Assembly: GCF_001949145.1 (NCBI RefSeq)
Contig: NW_019091357.1
Span: 1,512,746-1,576,745 of the forward strand
Length of the DNA: 64,000 nt
Direction of reading: 5' to 3'
Source of the DNA: Acanthaster planci
Lineage: Eukaryota; Echinodermata; Asteroidea; Valvatida; Acanthasteridae
The stretch's first letter is position 1. Every line of letters starts with the position of its first letter. A program made the translations under genes and the position numbers. Shown here piece after piece: positions 47,901 to 59,200 of this stretch. Under the pieces are notes generated by a model. That model was not told the DNA's origin, did no database searches, and saw only the letters and a program-made list of their open reading frames with translations.

Positions 47901-50900
47901 GAAAGTTGCTTTCCGGATATATACGTAAAAAAGACAAAAAGACAATCATGAAAATCTCTTTCAAGCAGCAAACATACATTTAAAAAAATCTAACCTCTTG
48001 AAGAGATCATGTAAATAAAAATATCAATTTAACAAAAATAAGAAGCAATCAGGTCACCTGGATATTTATCAGTCATAACGAGAAAAAGGGGTCGGAGCAT
48101 GAGCATTGTTTGTAGCTCGTAATGACTTTTCTTTCTGTGATCGAACACTGCTATTCGAAAAGCCAAAATGAATGGGCGAAAGGGCAGACATTTTTCAGCT
48201 TCTTTATGCATGAACACCATAAGACGCCAATTTCATAAAATGCAGCTACAACTTCCATCATAAATCTGTTTTGTTGAGCATGTACGAGTGGGTGTCGTAG
48301 TCCGAAAAGAATGCGCTAAAAGCACAGAATCTAATATGCAAGGTCGAAGCACCAAATTCTAAAAAGTGCACCCAACCTTGCCAGAAATTAGAATTGGACA
48401 ATAATGCACATGGAACAGACACAAGGAACATGAGTCACAAATCATGTGCACATGCAACTTGGTGGGTAACTTATGACCTGGAGTTTTGCATTCAACGGGA
48501 TGTTTAAACCACGCCGTGGGCGAAATACCATCAGATTTGCTAACGAGGTGGTGTGGGAAAACCTCAGCGGCTCAAGTCATCTTTTCGTGGAAGTGAGCGA
48601 TGAAGCAACTTTATACAGAAAGGGCAAACTTAAATTAGATATAACTCAACATCGCAGGTTGCTTCCATGGACCTGGTGTCGATGATCGCAAGAAAACCGA
48701 GACAGGCCAGAATAAAATCTTGTTTCACGGGCCCTTCAACCCCGGATATAAAGGAGGGATATTAATTCCTCCATGGAAATACATTCCCCCGTCAAACAAT
48801 CATTGTACTGGGTGGATCAGAATCAGTTTGTATTCTGTAATGGTTCAGCAAATTTCTAGTTAAGTTGTCTGTCAAAGTTTTGAGGCATACAGACAAGGGT
48901 ACTTACGCTCGGTACTGTTTGTAAGCTTAGAAATTATACCACCTCTTTTAGTGCCATAATTTGATTGTCATGTACAAGTTTTGGGATTAGAATAAACAGT
49001 AAAAACTTTCTAACAAGTTGTGTTGATTTGTTGATCAATATAGCACTTGTAGAAATGTCAACGAAACACACACATTATCTTACAGACATGACATGAGACT
49101 CTAATTCGTTGTCGGGGAGCCAGACCACAAAAGGTGCAATCAGAAGGTGAAATCTACCATGGCGTGTTTTCTTGGCACTTGAAGCTGCACCCACTGCGAG
49201 GTTAACCGGTGGGAGAAAAAACCTGCTATTTTAAACCCCCTTTCACAATACTTTTCTCCCCGATTTCCCAAGAACTTGGCAACCTGCGCCGCTCATAAGT
49301 ATCCCCTATCACACGACCTCGACAGCAGCGGCCGGCGGCCCGCAGTCGACCATAGCCCCGGGGACGCGGCCACTAGTTCGTTATGAAATGATTCCATTCT
49401 TCCAAATTATACCGTCTCAAAGATATTTCTTTTGTGGTCGTGATAAACAGCAAGTCATAAATCAATGTGTAACACAAAATGGTACCTAGTAGCACGCTTT
49501 GTCTACGAGGGTTGTGACATTTATGAAGTTCGGCGTCATTCAGGTTAAATGAGCAAAGTACACACGATGTACGTGGGAACATTCACAGCCATATATTTCT
49601 ATTCACACCACAACTGGTAGGCATCAAACTTTATCCTGTTAATAAATCTTGCAAGCTAGAGTTCCAACAATGCTTTAGAATGAACAATTGCCTTTGAAAC
49701 CTAAAATAATAATGGCGCACTTACTTTCCGTTTCATGGAATACATGGTTTACTTTTTCCCTGGTTCCCATTGTTAGATATCAACACTGTTCCAATGTTAT
49801 ACATTCCATACTATTTTCCCGCCCCACGCCGAAAAGAATAACACCCCACACTGTGCGCCACCACCAACCCACATTCCCTTTAGTCCAGCCGATGGGCCTA
49901 TTGTCAACCTTTACTTCCGATTTGCCAGTTGAATTGGGTCGTCCTTTGTGCGTCTGTGTGATAACTTCGCTATTTCTACAATAGGGGATAAGATATTTCC
50001 GTTGACGCAACACAAGGCTTTTTGTACCAGTATCATGTGTATTCAACCTGCAGTGATTGATGGTTCCACTAAGTGTACTAGTTCAAGTTGGACTGAAGTG
50101 CTCTACCAAGTGGCCTCAGTGGCCTCATGGATAGTGAAACAAATCTTTGGCTAATTCTGAAAGCTTGGAGCATACAATATACATGTACGTACATGGGGAA
50201 TACAGCAATAAAAGTCAACGAATGGAAAGTTTGCACGTCTTTTTTGCTTCTATTTGGCTTAGATGTCGTGTTGTCGCACGGTGTTCGTCCATACCTGCGT
50301 TGCGGTTAAAAAATTTAATAATTGTAACTATTTCAAAATGTATGCCAAGTCGAGCAGTAGCATGTTACTGGAATTGTCGTTTTGGCCTTAGTATTACACC
50401 GATCGTTTCTCTGTCTACCAATATACCCTTGTTTTATTTAAGCAAAAGAGGCACCTGACTGGGAATTTTTTCAGAGAATTCTGTGATCGACCGTTCAAAG
50501 TTTGAGGGTTAACAATTGAAAGGAAGTGCCTCGCAGTACAACACTAAAGCGGCTTTCGGGAATGACAAGGGAATTCCCCTCACTGAGAAATGCAAATAGC
50601 CTTTGCAGTTTACAAAGATCGTCCATCGAGGGAGGTAACTGATCGCTTTTCGTAATACTTAAAGACGTCAATCTTTTGCTCCACATAAGCCCTTTATGAG
50701 CGAGTCGCTCAACATTTAGTTGCATCGACGGAGACTAAATATGCCAAACAACTTTGACGATTTGTCATCGCTTTCTGCGAATAAAGTTTAAGTCTGGTCT
50801 CTTATTTTCTGCATTAATGTTCCTACCACCGACGGTCTTTCCTGCAAAGTTTAGTGCCTTGTTTGGTGTCTGCCTGGCGCCTTTTTCATGTCCGACTTTC

Positions 50901-52395
50901 GAGGGTCTACTGAGTCCATTGTTCGACTAGACATGGTCTGGCAATATCTTAATACATCAAAATTGCAAACGCGTTATCGTCAAAGTTGTACACAGACATC
51001 CGAACGGCGACAGACGCAAAAGTTCACATGTAGGTCGCAAACGGTTATCAACCCCCGAGGAATACTGGAAATCGATTCCAGAATTTGATGGGGGCAGGGT
51101 TGAGGAAAAGTTCAGCACATCGTGCACAGCAAACCGAGTTAAACGCGGCGTCAATGGAATTGTACGAGTCCAAGAACTCGAGCCCGTTTGCTCACTAAGC
51201 CCATGTATGATCCGACCATGAAATTGGTTAGGCTACGTTCACGTTCCATCGAGACTTTTTATGGATTCCTGAAATAGATATTGCATGGTTGCGTAAATCC
51301 TTTCGCTTTGGGCACTTCCGAACTCTTTATTCAGCAGAACTCTTTGCAAGCAAACTCTTACCAAAGCATGAAAAGGTGAAGTGTTAATAGAATTCAACAA
51401 GTGAAGCAAAAGCTATTCAGCCGGCCGTTCTGGGTATGTGTGACGTCAGTGCTGTTTCTTTAACAAAATCATCGCCATGTCAAGTTTCTGCATAGAATTC
51501 CTGACAAAGAGTGATTCGATCTTTTTGTGGCTGCATTTGCAGGCTCACGTATTCTTCAGAATATTCACAAATTTAGTGGGAATTTTCTCCTTCATTCCAA
51601 GTGAAGAAAACATAAATTATATTTCTTCTTGTATTTGCTTAGTTTGGTGTATGTAGGAGTTGGCAGTTTGAATTTATGAGAAAAACATTACTTGACATAA
51701 TCAGTGCATTAGGTGTTGGTACACTCTCTCTACAGAGTAGTAAAGTTCATTTTTCCACCAAATTCAAAGATCAAAGGTGTATTTATCTGCCAAATAATTG
51801 TGCCGTATGCTTCCGTTTGCAGACGATAAGAATCTCACTGAAAGGCTTGTTTGGACTTTGATTAATAAATAAAGCCTAAAGCGGTTAAACCTATGGAGAT
51901 ATGGGGATTACAAACCACTAAAGGACCACTTAACTACACACATTCAAGCTGTTTCGACCCGGCCATTAGTAATACCGTAAACTTGTACAAGGTTACAAAA
52001 ACGCGATACACAATGATGGTCAGTGGTTGGAACAGTTTCCTAGGTATAATCAAGAAACAATGCAAGATTTCTGTATCAAATTGTATACAAATTATTCATG
52101 GCTCTTCTGGTAGCTGTGCATTATTTGTGAGTCAGTGCCCATTTGTCGCCAAGCCGACACCAGCGATGGTTTAGTGAAGCCATTTATTGAAATCGAAAGA
52201 ACTGGGTTGGTACGAGCCCCCCCCCCCTCCAGGTCATATTTAATTTTGCCCACGACTGTGTACATTGAGCAATCGGATGTTTGCAATTACGTACATTGGC
52301 CGACGCGACCTCCGCAGCTTCAAGTACGATGGTATCAGATATGACAATTAATCCGATGAGCGCCGATTTCAGCGGATACTGGATCCCACACAACG
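41951..52395. other. 10-kb gene-free stretch
   Basis: No supported gene. Most frames are short and lack splice partners. One minus-strand frame at 50495-50725 has a leucine-rich-repeat-like phrase (LTSLSITKSDQLPPSMDDL) but only one such unit. A GC-rich patch lies at about 49320-49375, and a C-run/A-run tract is at 43047-43061. It may hold distal regulatory DNA. Confidence 0.4.
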
Positions 52396-52563
52396 CGGGC
52401 GTTTCACAATAGTGCGCCACCAAGAGTTTGTAACGTGTTGGCCAATCACAACGCACGAAATCTGTCGACCCAATGCGCGTTTGGAAAGGGTCGACAGATT
52501 TCGCGCGATGTGATTGGCCAACGCACTGCAACTTTTTGGAGGCGCACTATTGTGAATCGCCCG
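52396..52563. mobile_element. 168-bp foldback MITE with CCAAT boxes
   Basis: Two 76-base arms, 52396-52471 and 52488-52563, are inverse complements with 11 mismatches by my alignment, so about 86% identical, around a 16-base loop. The ends read CGGGCG and CGCCCG. Each arm carries TTGGCCAATCACA, an NF-Y-type CCAAT box in both orientations, and the inner ends carry GTCGAC. There is no coding capacity. Confidence 0.9.
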
Positions 52564-55073
52564 AATTATGCAGCCTCAACTTCTGAATACAGTCGGAATG
52601 GAACCAGGTTCCCTGGGTAGGGCGGGAGCTTGCAGACTTTTGAAACCAGGCCCAAGAATATGCCGTCTTAAAAACAGCGTACACCCTCTGAGATAGAGAT
52701 AACAAATCAGAGAACTAATGAGATGTATTAACCTATCACGCATCGTCGCGTCTAGCAACTTGAACTCACATTTACCATGGTCTGTCACAATTTATAAGGT
52801 AGGCCTATAGGTTGTTTGACAAATTTAGAAATATTCATTCAAATTGGCATCATGTAAATCATGCTAATATTGAGGAGTCAGAATTTTGGAAATTGCGGAA
52901 GTTAATTCACCCCCTCCTCGGGAGGAAGTAAAACTGAAGAAGGATAACTCCTACATCCAACTACAAAACTACGACTAAAATACTCTCTCTATAAAATTGT
53001 GCGGCTTTTTGCGCCACATTGACCCTCTTTATTCCAATTTTTCCGTTTCACAGCAACAAGTGAAAGTCTTTAGACGGAAGTCTTCCGGTTATTTCATCTA
53101 TACTTCACACGATCATATTCATATTCCCTCTGGTCGGGACCCTTCCACGGGTTCAGAGAAGGTGAATCATTCCGCGCATCGCCGAATTCATATACCAGTA
53201 GGCCTCACACACAACTTCTCAAGCGTTCGTAATTCAACTTTGTGACAGTGTGGCCCATTTTTTCGCCCGTGTCAAAGGCGGTCAGTAGTTGAGAGTTCAA
53301 GGGGTGTTTTTGACCTGAGGATCGGCGGTTTGAAGCCGAGATTTTAGGAAACGGCTGTTTTTTTTCTTACAGTGGCATTTTTGGTGTGCACGTCACAAGT
53401 TATGGACGTCTGGAAATATGGATCTTATTCTACCTTTCGCTTATCATACACTTTAAAAAGCGAATAGATTCCCAAATAACAGCTTCCTTTTTAACACAAT
53501 CGCAATGCAGTATCATTGACGCCGTGTTTTGTTTAGTTTTTTGCAATGAGGATGCTGACATGCAAACGTTTGGTTTCCAACCTGTCAAACTCGATTTTCT
53601 CTCAATATTTTATACCGGACAAGAGAAGCATTCGCCTTTAATAGCAGAGAAGCGTTGACGCTCAGAAGCATTCCTGACCCGAGTCGTGCTCGACTAGCTG
53701 CGATAATTTGGGCAGAGATATTTTCAGGAAATCTGGTTTTCATTGAAGTTTGTTTCCCCAAGGGCCCGTCCATACCCCCATTTAGACCCCCTCCAAAAAA
53801 ATTCTACAAAGCCCTTGCGCTCTGCTGCCCACTTTTGTAGGACATCTTCATTGTCTAGCTATAGTTAAGAAGTTTCAAGACAGCTCAGTTGTAGTTTGTG
53901 GGAATTCTATTAAAATCCCCAACAGAGAACCAGAATGCCTGTAGGCAGCCGCAGGGTCGGGCAACAGTATGCAGTATCAGAGGCATATCAATAAAACTGC
54001 CAACCGCAAGAACCAACTTTAAGTTTATGCCCCAAAATGACCACTCCGGATCCGAATGGATAATTTAGGATTGGGTGAACGGGTCGTTCCGAGCCCTTTA
54101 TGTCAATACAATTTGGGGCCTTTTTAATGCGAAGTTCTGAGCACAATGCCACATGCTTGCTGTAGGGACAGGTCGACGTGGCATCGTCAATCAATTAACG
54201 CCTACAGCCTAAAACAGGACAATGAGAGCAGTAACATGTCCTTGCCCTTATCTATTGTGTTCTGTGGTTGTCACCACTGCACGCTTGGCTGCCGACGCAG
54301 GCGATCCCAGCCCGTTTTGTAAGTGAAGATCTATTCAGATCGAAATGAAATTACTAGATTTGACCAGCTATCACGATCTCCGATCTCGATCAGCTTTCTG
54401 AAAAAAAACACACCTGTCTATCATCTTTGATTTCAACACTCAGCAGCATTAATTGAAACTATAGCAGTCTTCAACCTCATCCAATGCACCATGACCAAGC
54501 ATAGAGATCGGACCCAGATATAAACACCAGTGGAAGAAACCATATGGGAGGTCCTTGATCTACATTGGTTGGCTAAGAAAAAAATCACTGTCTTGTCTCC
54601 TTCACATTTGCCTCCGTGTTTATGGTAGGATCACTGGCATACAATTCGTTGGGAGGCTGGGCGAGATTGAGATGCCAGCCAGCGCTACCCGAAAGCATTG
54701 CATGCCCAATTGCCCTTCGATCGCGGTTTGTCCGACTAGACAAACCACAGTTCGCAGTCCTAAGCAGGTTCCCCGGGCGCTTGAGGTAAATTTTTTATTT
54801 CCTATTGAACTTTGCGTCGGGGTATCAACTCTCTCCACTGAATACCACTCCACGATACTGCAGACCCACTCCCTTTAAGCCCAGGGCATGTAAGGGTCCT
54901 GGTTAATAGATTTAGAAAAGGAAAAAAAATGGTTCATGAACTCTGGGAACAGGAAATGTAGGGTTTGTAAAGTTAGATGATTCGCTAATTCGCGTTCGTG
55001 TTCATTTCCTTCGTTTGGAAAAACCATAGTTTCCTGAATCAGTCAGGCAGTTTGATATTCCCACAGCAACGGA
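52564..55073. other. intergenic, no supported gene
   Basis: No gene is supported. Near 53320-53345 a GGTTTGAAGCC resembles a pol III B box, but I could not pair it with an A box at correct spacing. Confidence 0.45.
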
Positions 55074-55099
55074 GCGCGTCCGAGGTCATTCGGACGCGC
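55074..55099. repeat. perfect GC-rich hairpin
   Basis: GCGCGTCCGA at 55074-55083 and its exact reverse complement at 55090-55099 flank a six-base loop. A third GCGCGTCCG follows at about 55119. The stem is very stable and CpG-dense. Confidence 0.85.
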
Positions 55100-55538
55100 G
55101 TGCAAGATCTGCCCAATCAGCGCGTCCGTGCTGAGATTTCCGCGCGTGCTCAGCTCCCGAATGACTTTTGCTTTTTGAAACACCAAACTGGCTGATTTAG
55201 GTGGGTTAGTCCTTAATTTACAAGGGCGCACACCATAACAATTCGGCAGTGCGGTCCACAAGTGAACAAACAAGCAGGACACCATTTAAAGACAGACTGA
55301 ACACAGCTTCCAACCAATTTCAAAGCTGTTTAACCTATTTGGCATTATTCCGTAATAAATCCTTTCCAGTAACAAATACGACCAGTGAAGTTTGTGCTGA
55401 CAGAATTACGCTTAAGTTAAGCCGTAGAGCCACAAGCCATTGCGAGCGATATACTGCACGTCTACTCCACGGGACGATATCCATGTCAATTTGGGCAATT
55501 TTCACGCTCGGTAATACCGTGGCAATACACCACCTGTT
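55100..55538. other. intergenic, no supported gene
   Basis: A CCAATCAGCGCGTCC segment lies near 55115, just after the hairpin. The rest shows nothing recognisable. Confidence 0.4.
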
Positions 55539-56240
55539 GTGAGGATAGACCGAAGGTCAGCGTCTAGACGTACCGTTGCCTTTCTGCGCCGGCTGGTAGG
55601 GAGGGGGAGGGAGTTACCCCTCTCGTGCTACGAGGGCTATCGGCGCGGTAGGTCAAGCAACCGTACTGCGGCCACCAGGGGAGCCTGTCGCCGCGATGTC
55701 TGGGCCCCAGTGCTCGGCATGGCCTAGGCAAACAGGCCCGCGCTGTCGGAAGGTGCGAAAAGTGGCACAGAAGACGCAATGTAACTGCGGGAATGCGCGG
55801 TCTGTGATTCGATTAGGCCGCAGACTGACAGCCACCAAGGCCGGACACCATGTTCCGAGGTCGATCGTGCGAGGATACGAAAAGGAATTCCTGTATAAAA
55901 TGCGATGCCGTGAAACGAGGATACCAACCCTACGGTCCATACCAATGAGGTCTGAGCTGGACCAAAACAGGGTGCAACAATGGAGGCTCCTTTGGTCGGA
56001 ACTGAACTCTGCTGGCTCACGAACGACTGAGAAATGCACGCCTCACGGTCGCATCGCTACCAACCAAAACCACACTCCCAACCAACTGTGAGTGACGCTT
56101 TTCAACCGGTGAGGGGGTGCTCCTGCTCACGACGGATAGCACATCAAAGCAAAGATTCTGTCCAGCAGGTCCTTCCCATACTTGAAGCCACAAAGCCCCA
56201 TGCCAGTGATCGTTGCGACATCTCATCAGACGCTTTGCCT
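55539..56240. other. GC-rich, CpG-dense island with open frames on both strands
   Basis: The block is clearly richer in GC and CpG than its surroundings and stays open for over 100 codons on both strands (55696-56091 plus, 55653-56039 minus). I recognise no protein family in either. Splice-site pairs are not evident. It could be a promoter or CpG island of a gene outside my models, or part of a transposable element. Confidence 0.35.
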
Positions 56241-59200
56241 AGTCCCACTATAGGGAGCTAGTAGTACACATAGCTCCATGGTCCACCCACCACCGATATC
56301 CAGGTGGAATTGTATGGTAACCTACTTAACCATGTAGTGATTGCATCTTAACCCTACTACAGACGGGTAGGTGATGATGACGCATGTCGTTCCCGCACAC
56401 ATTCACTCTTCCTACCCCCCCACTATAATGTCCTTTTGCCGCAGCACGTTGCGAACGTTGTACAAACGCCAATCTATCCGAATTCGTATGCTAAGAATGC
56501 ATGGACTGACCTCCATGGTCTGATGTACATGTACTGTGAATAATATCAAGCTTTTTTTTCATTATAATTTGTCGATTACAGTTTCATCGAGAACAGCAGA
56601 GACTGGGACTGTAGCCTGGGAAGATACGACACTTTGAGATATATTAATGCGAGCATTGAAATGCATTGTTTTAATCACATGTCCCAATGGTTACAGTTAT
56701 GTATCCATGTTATGAAAGCAAAGCTGCTGTTTCCTTTCCAACTCTTGGTATGTTTCTGTTTCTGCCATTTGTGGTTTCCTAGAATGTCCAGTATCCTGCC
56801 AAGGGGAAGTGGTAGACAGGTGATCCAAGGTCGGTCCAATGTTTGGTATGGCCTATTTTCTTTGATGAAGGAGTGTTCCTTGTTATTCTTAACTTCATTT
56901 CGTTTGCTTTGCGGAGTCGCATTATGGATGCATGAGATATTCTGTCTAGTGTGCAACGCTGCACAATGATATTACTGCATAGTTGACTTCATTAAAGGAA
57001 GCTCGACGTTCCCGCAATGGTTTCCTGTCTGCTAAGCACATTACATTCCTCAAGTTCTAAATGTTGAATGTTAATGATAAGGGCTTTCGTCATGACTCTC
57101 TCTAAAATTGGCGCTTTGTGTTAGAGCTGCAAGGTAGAACTTTCTGCATAAGTCGTTGGTTACAAGTCGTTGGCTATTCGTTATAGGCACTTTCTACACG
57201 TTCCATTCATCCTACAGAGGTATTATATGACCTTACTGTTTACACGCAAGCTATATCTTACAAGAAGCTATTTAAAAACTTGACTTTTTTGTCAGGCCAT
57301 TACTGTATCTGAAATACATTTCGGAGTATTAACGTAGGATTTAAGGTCTATTGGGGTTTGTGGTACCGTTCTAGGAATGGTAGGCCCTACCATTGAATCC
57401 ACTGACGCTGTAGGGGTGGTATTAATAAAAAAAAAAGTGCGCCCCATTGAGCGGGGCCGACATGTCCCGTTATTACTAGCCAAGCTTCCTCGATCTTATC
57501 TGCTCGTCGCAGCCGGTCGACAAGAGCGATCAGACTCTTATCTGGGCCGCATCGAGGGCCGTCCAGTTCTTGGAAGGAAGCCGGAAACGCGCGGGGAAAC
57601 CACGGAACAATCAGACCCATTTTTAGTTTCGTTTCGTTTTTTTAGTGTTTATCGGTGAAATTGACAGGGTCGCTCCGGGGAGGCGTAAATTATCTGGTAA
57701 GAGATTTTGTCTGGGCAGATCAAACCTTGCTCAGCACAAGGCCCCATTCATATTATTCGCTTGTCATCGGCCAAAGGGGACACGCTTGATGTTGTCAGAA
57801 TGACAGATTGCATACAGCAAAGATGATAGATTGATGTCTTTTTATAACTTTCACTCTGTGAAAGTCATAATTCATTTTTCTTTTCAAATTGGGCAAGATG
57901 CAAGTACACACCAAAAGTCCTTTTACTTATGCCATATAGTACACATGCACCCTTACACTTACAGACCCACGAACGTCAGGAGAGGATCGGCTCAACGACA
58001 ACAGGAAGTACCTGTACATGGGAGGGTTGCCAAGGGGTGTCGGGAGGGTTTATGCAACACGTTGGATCTGACATTGTGATACTTCAAGAGGTCATAGGTT
58101 CGGGGTGTCGCACGCACTAAGTGCATACCAACGACCACGCTGTATCCGCTGATAAGACGGTTCCAGCATTCACACGAAGCCAAAATTCCTCCTCCCCCCC
58201 TTCTACTTTTGCTTTCTGTTGTGTTTGCAAACTAAACGGCAGAGTTCAAAACCAACCTTGAAATGCCATGTCAGGTTCGGATCTGTGTGTCAAGTACAGT
58301 TCGGAACTGCCCTGGAACCTACTGTGGCTCATAGAATGGGTGGTGATGGGTGAAAAGATTCTTCAGAAAGATGCTGAGAAGTCATTGTCCAAAATTATGA
58401 ATGGCTAGGCTATTTGAGATTTTACTGCGTCTCCCGAATTCCAGAATTCTAAGTCCCGAAGTCCTGAATTCTAACACGTGTGGTTTACATAGAGGCTTCA
58501 ATCGTTCGTTCGATTCGCCGCTCTTCCTTCTCAAAATCTGCGAGGTAAAAAAATCCCTGAAATAACATTACTACCATCGTGTTTTATTATCCTTCGCTGG
58601 TAGTCCACGTACATGTAGATGTACTCAGTTTTGCTCTCCGCCGTCTACAATGATAGGAAATGCCAAGGTGTGAATTGGTCTGGCCGGTTTGATGTTTGTG
58701 GTTTACGGTTACTGTGGTTCGTATACAGTACCAATCGAGTTTGAATTATTTCCGCCTGTAGTAAAAGAAATAAACTCATTACGGTACGATTAACACAACG
58801 TCCAAATAATCTTGACATGTAAATAAAGCCGTCATCGAACACCATTATGAGAAGCAATTAATATATTAGCAAATATTACTAAATGGTTTATTTATTCTTA
58901 TTTATTAATAGCTTATACACTGCGACTAAAATCCGTTGACCGATATACAAGTGAACTTCTGAACCGAAGGTAGATGTTGTTGTTTAGTCTGGTATACGGG
59001 AGACCCAATTAATATCAAGGCACAAAGACTTGCCCAATTTTGGCCACGGGATGGGAGAGAGCGGTATCCCATAGCTTACATCCCACCCCAACAAAGAAAA
59101 CCACAATCGTCTTTGTTCTGTGCAACATTGCACAAGCGAGGTACAAGGAAAACAGCCGGAACTACATTCGCTGAACATCTTTGACTTCCTCCAGTCTTTG

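Noticed and set aside
49320-49378. GC-rich stretch with several common restriction-site words, like a vector polylinker
   Set aside because: The sites are partial and spread out, and flanking DNA looks genomic, so vector contamination is not supported.
53320-53345. Pol III B-box-like GGTTTGAAGCC
   Set aside because: I could not pair it with an A box or a tRNA-like fold.
57387-57620. Minus-strand frame with a death-domain-like helix phrase
   Set aside because: Only about 20 residues look domain-like and no acceptor-donor pair frames an exon.
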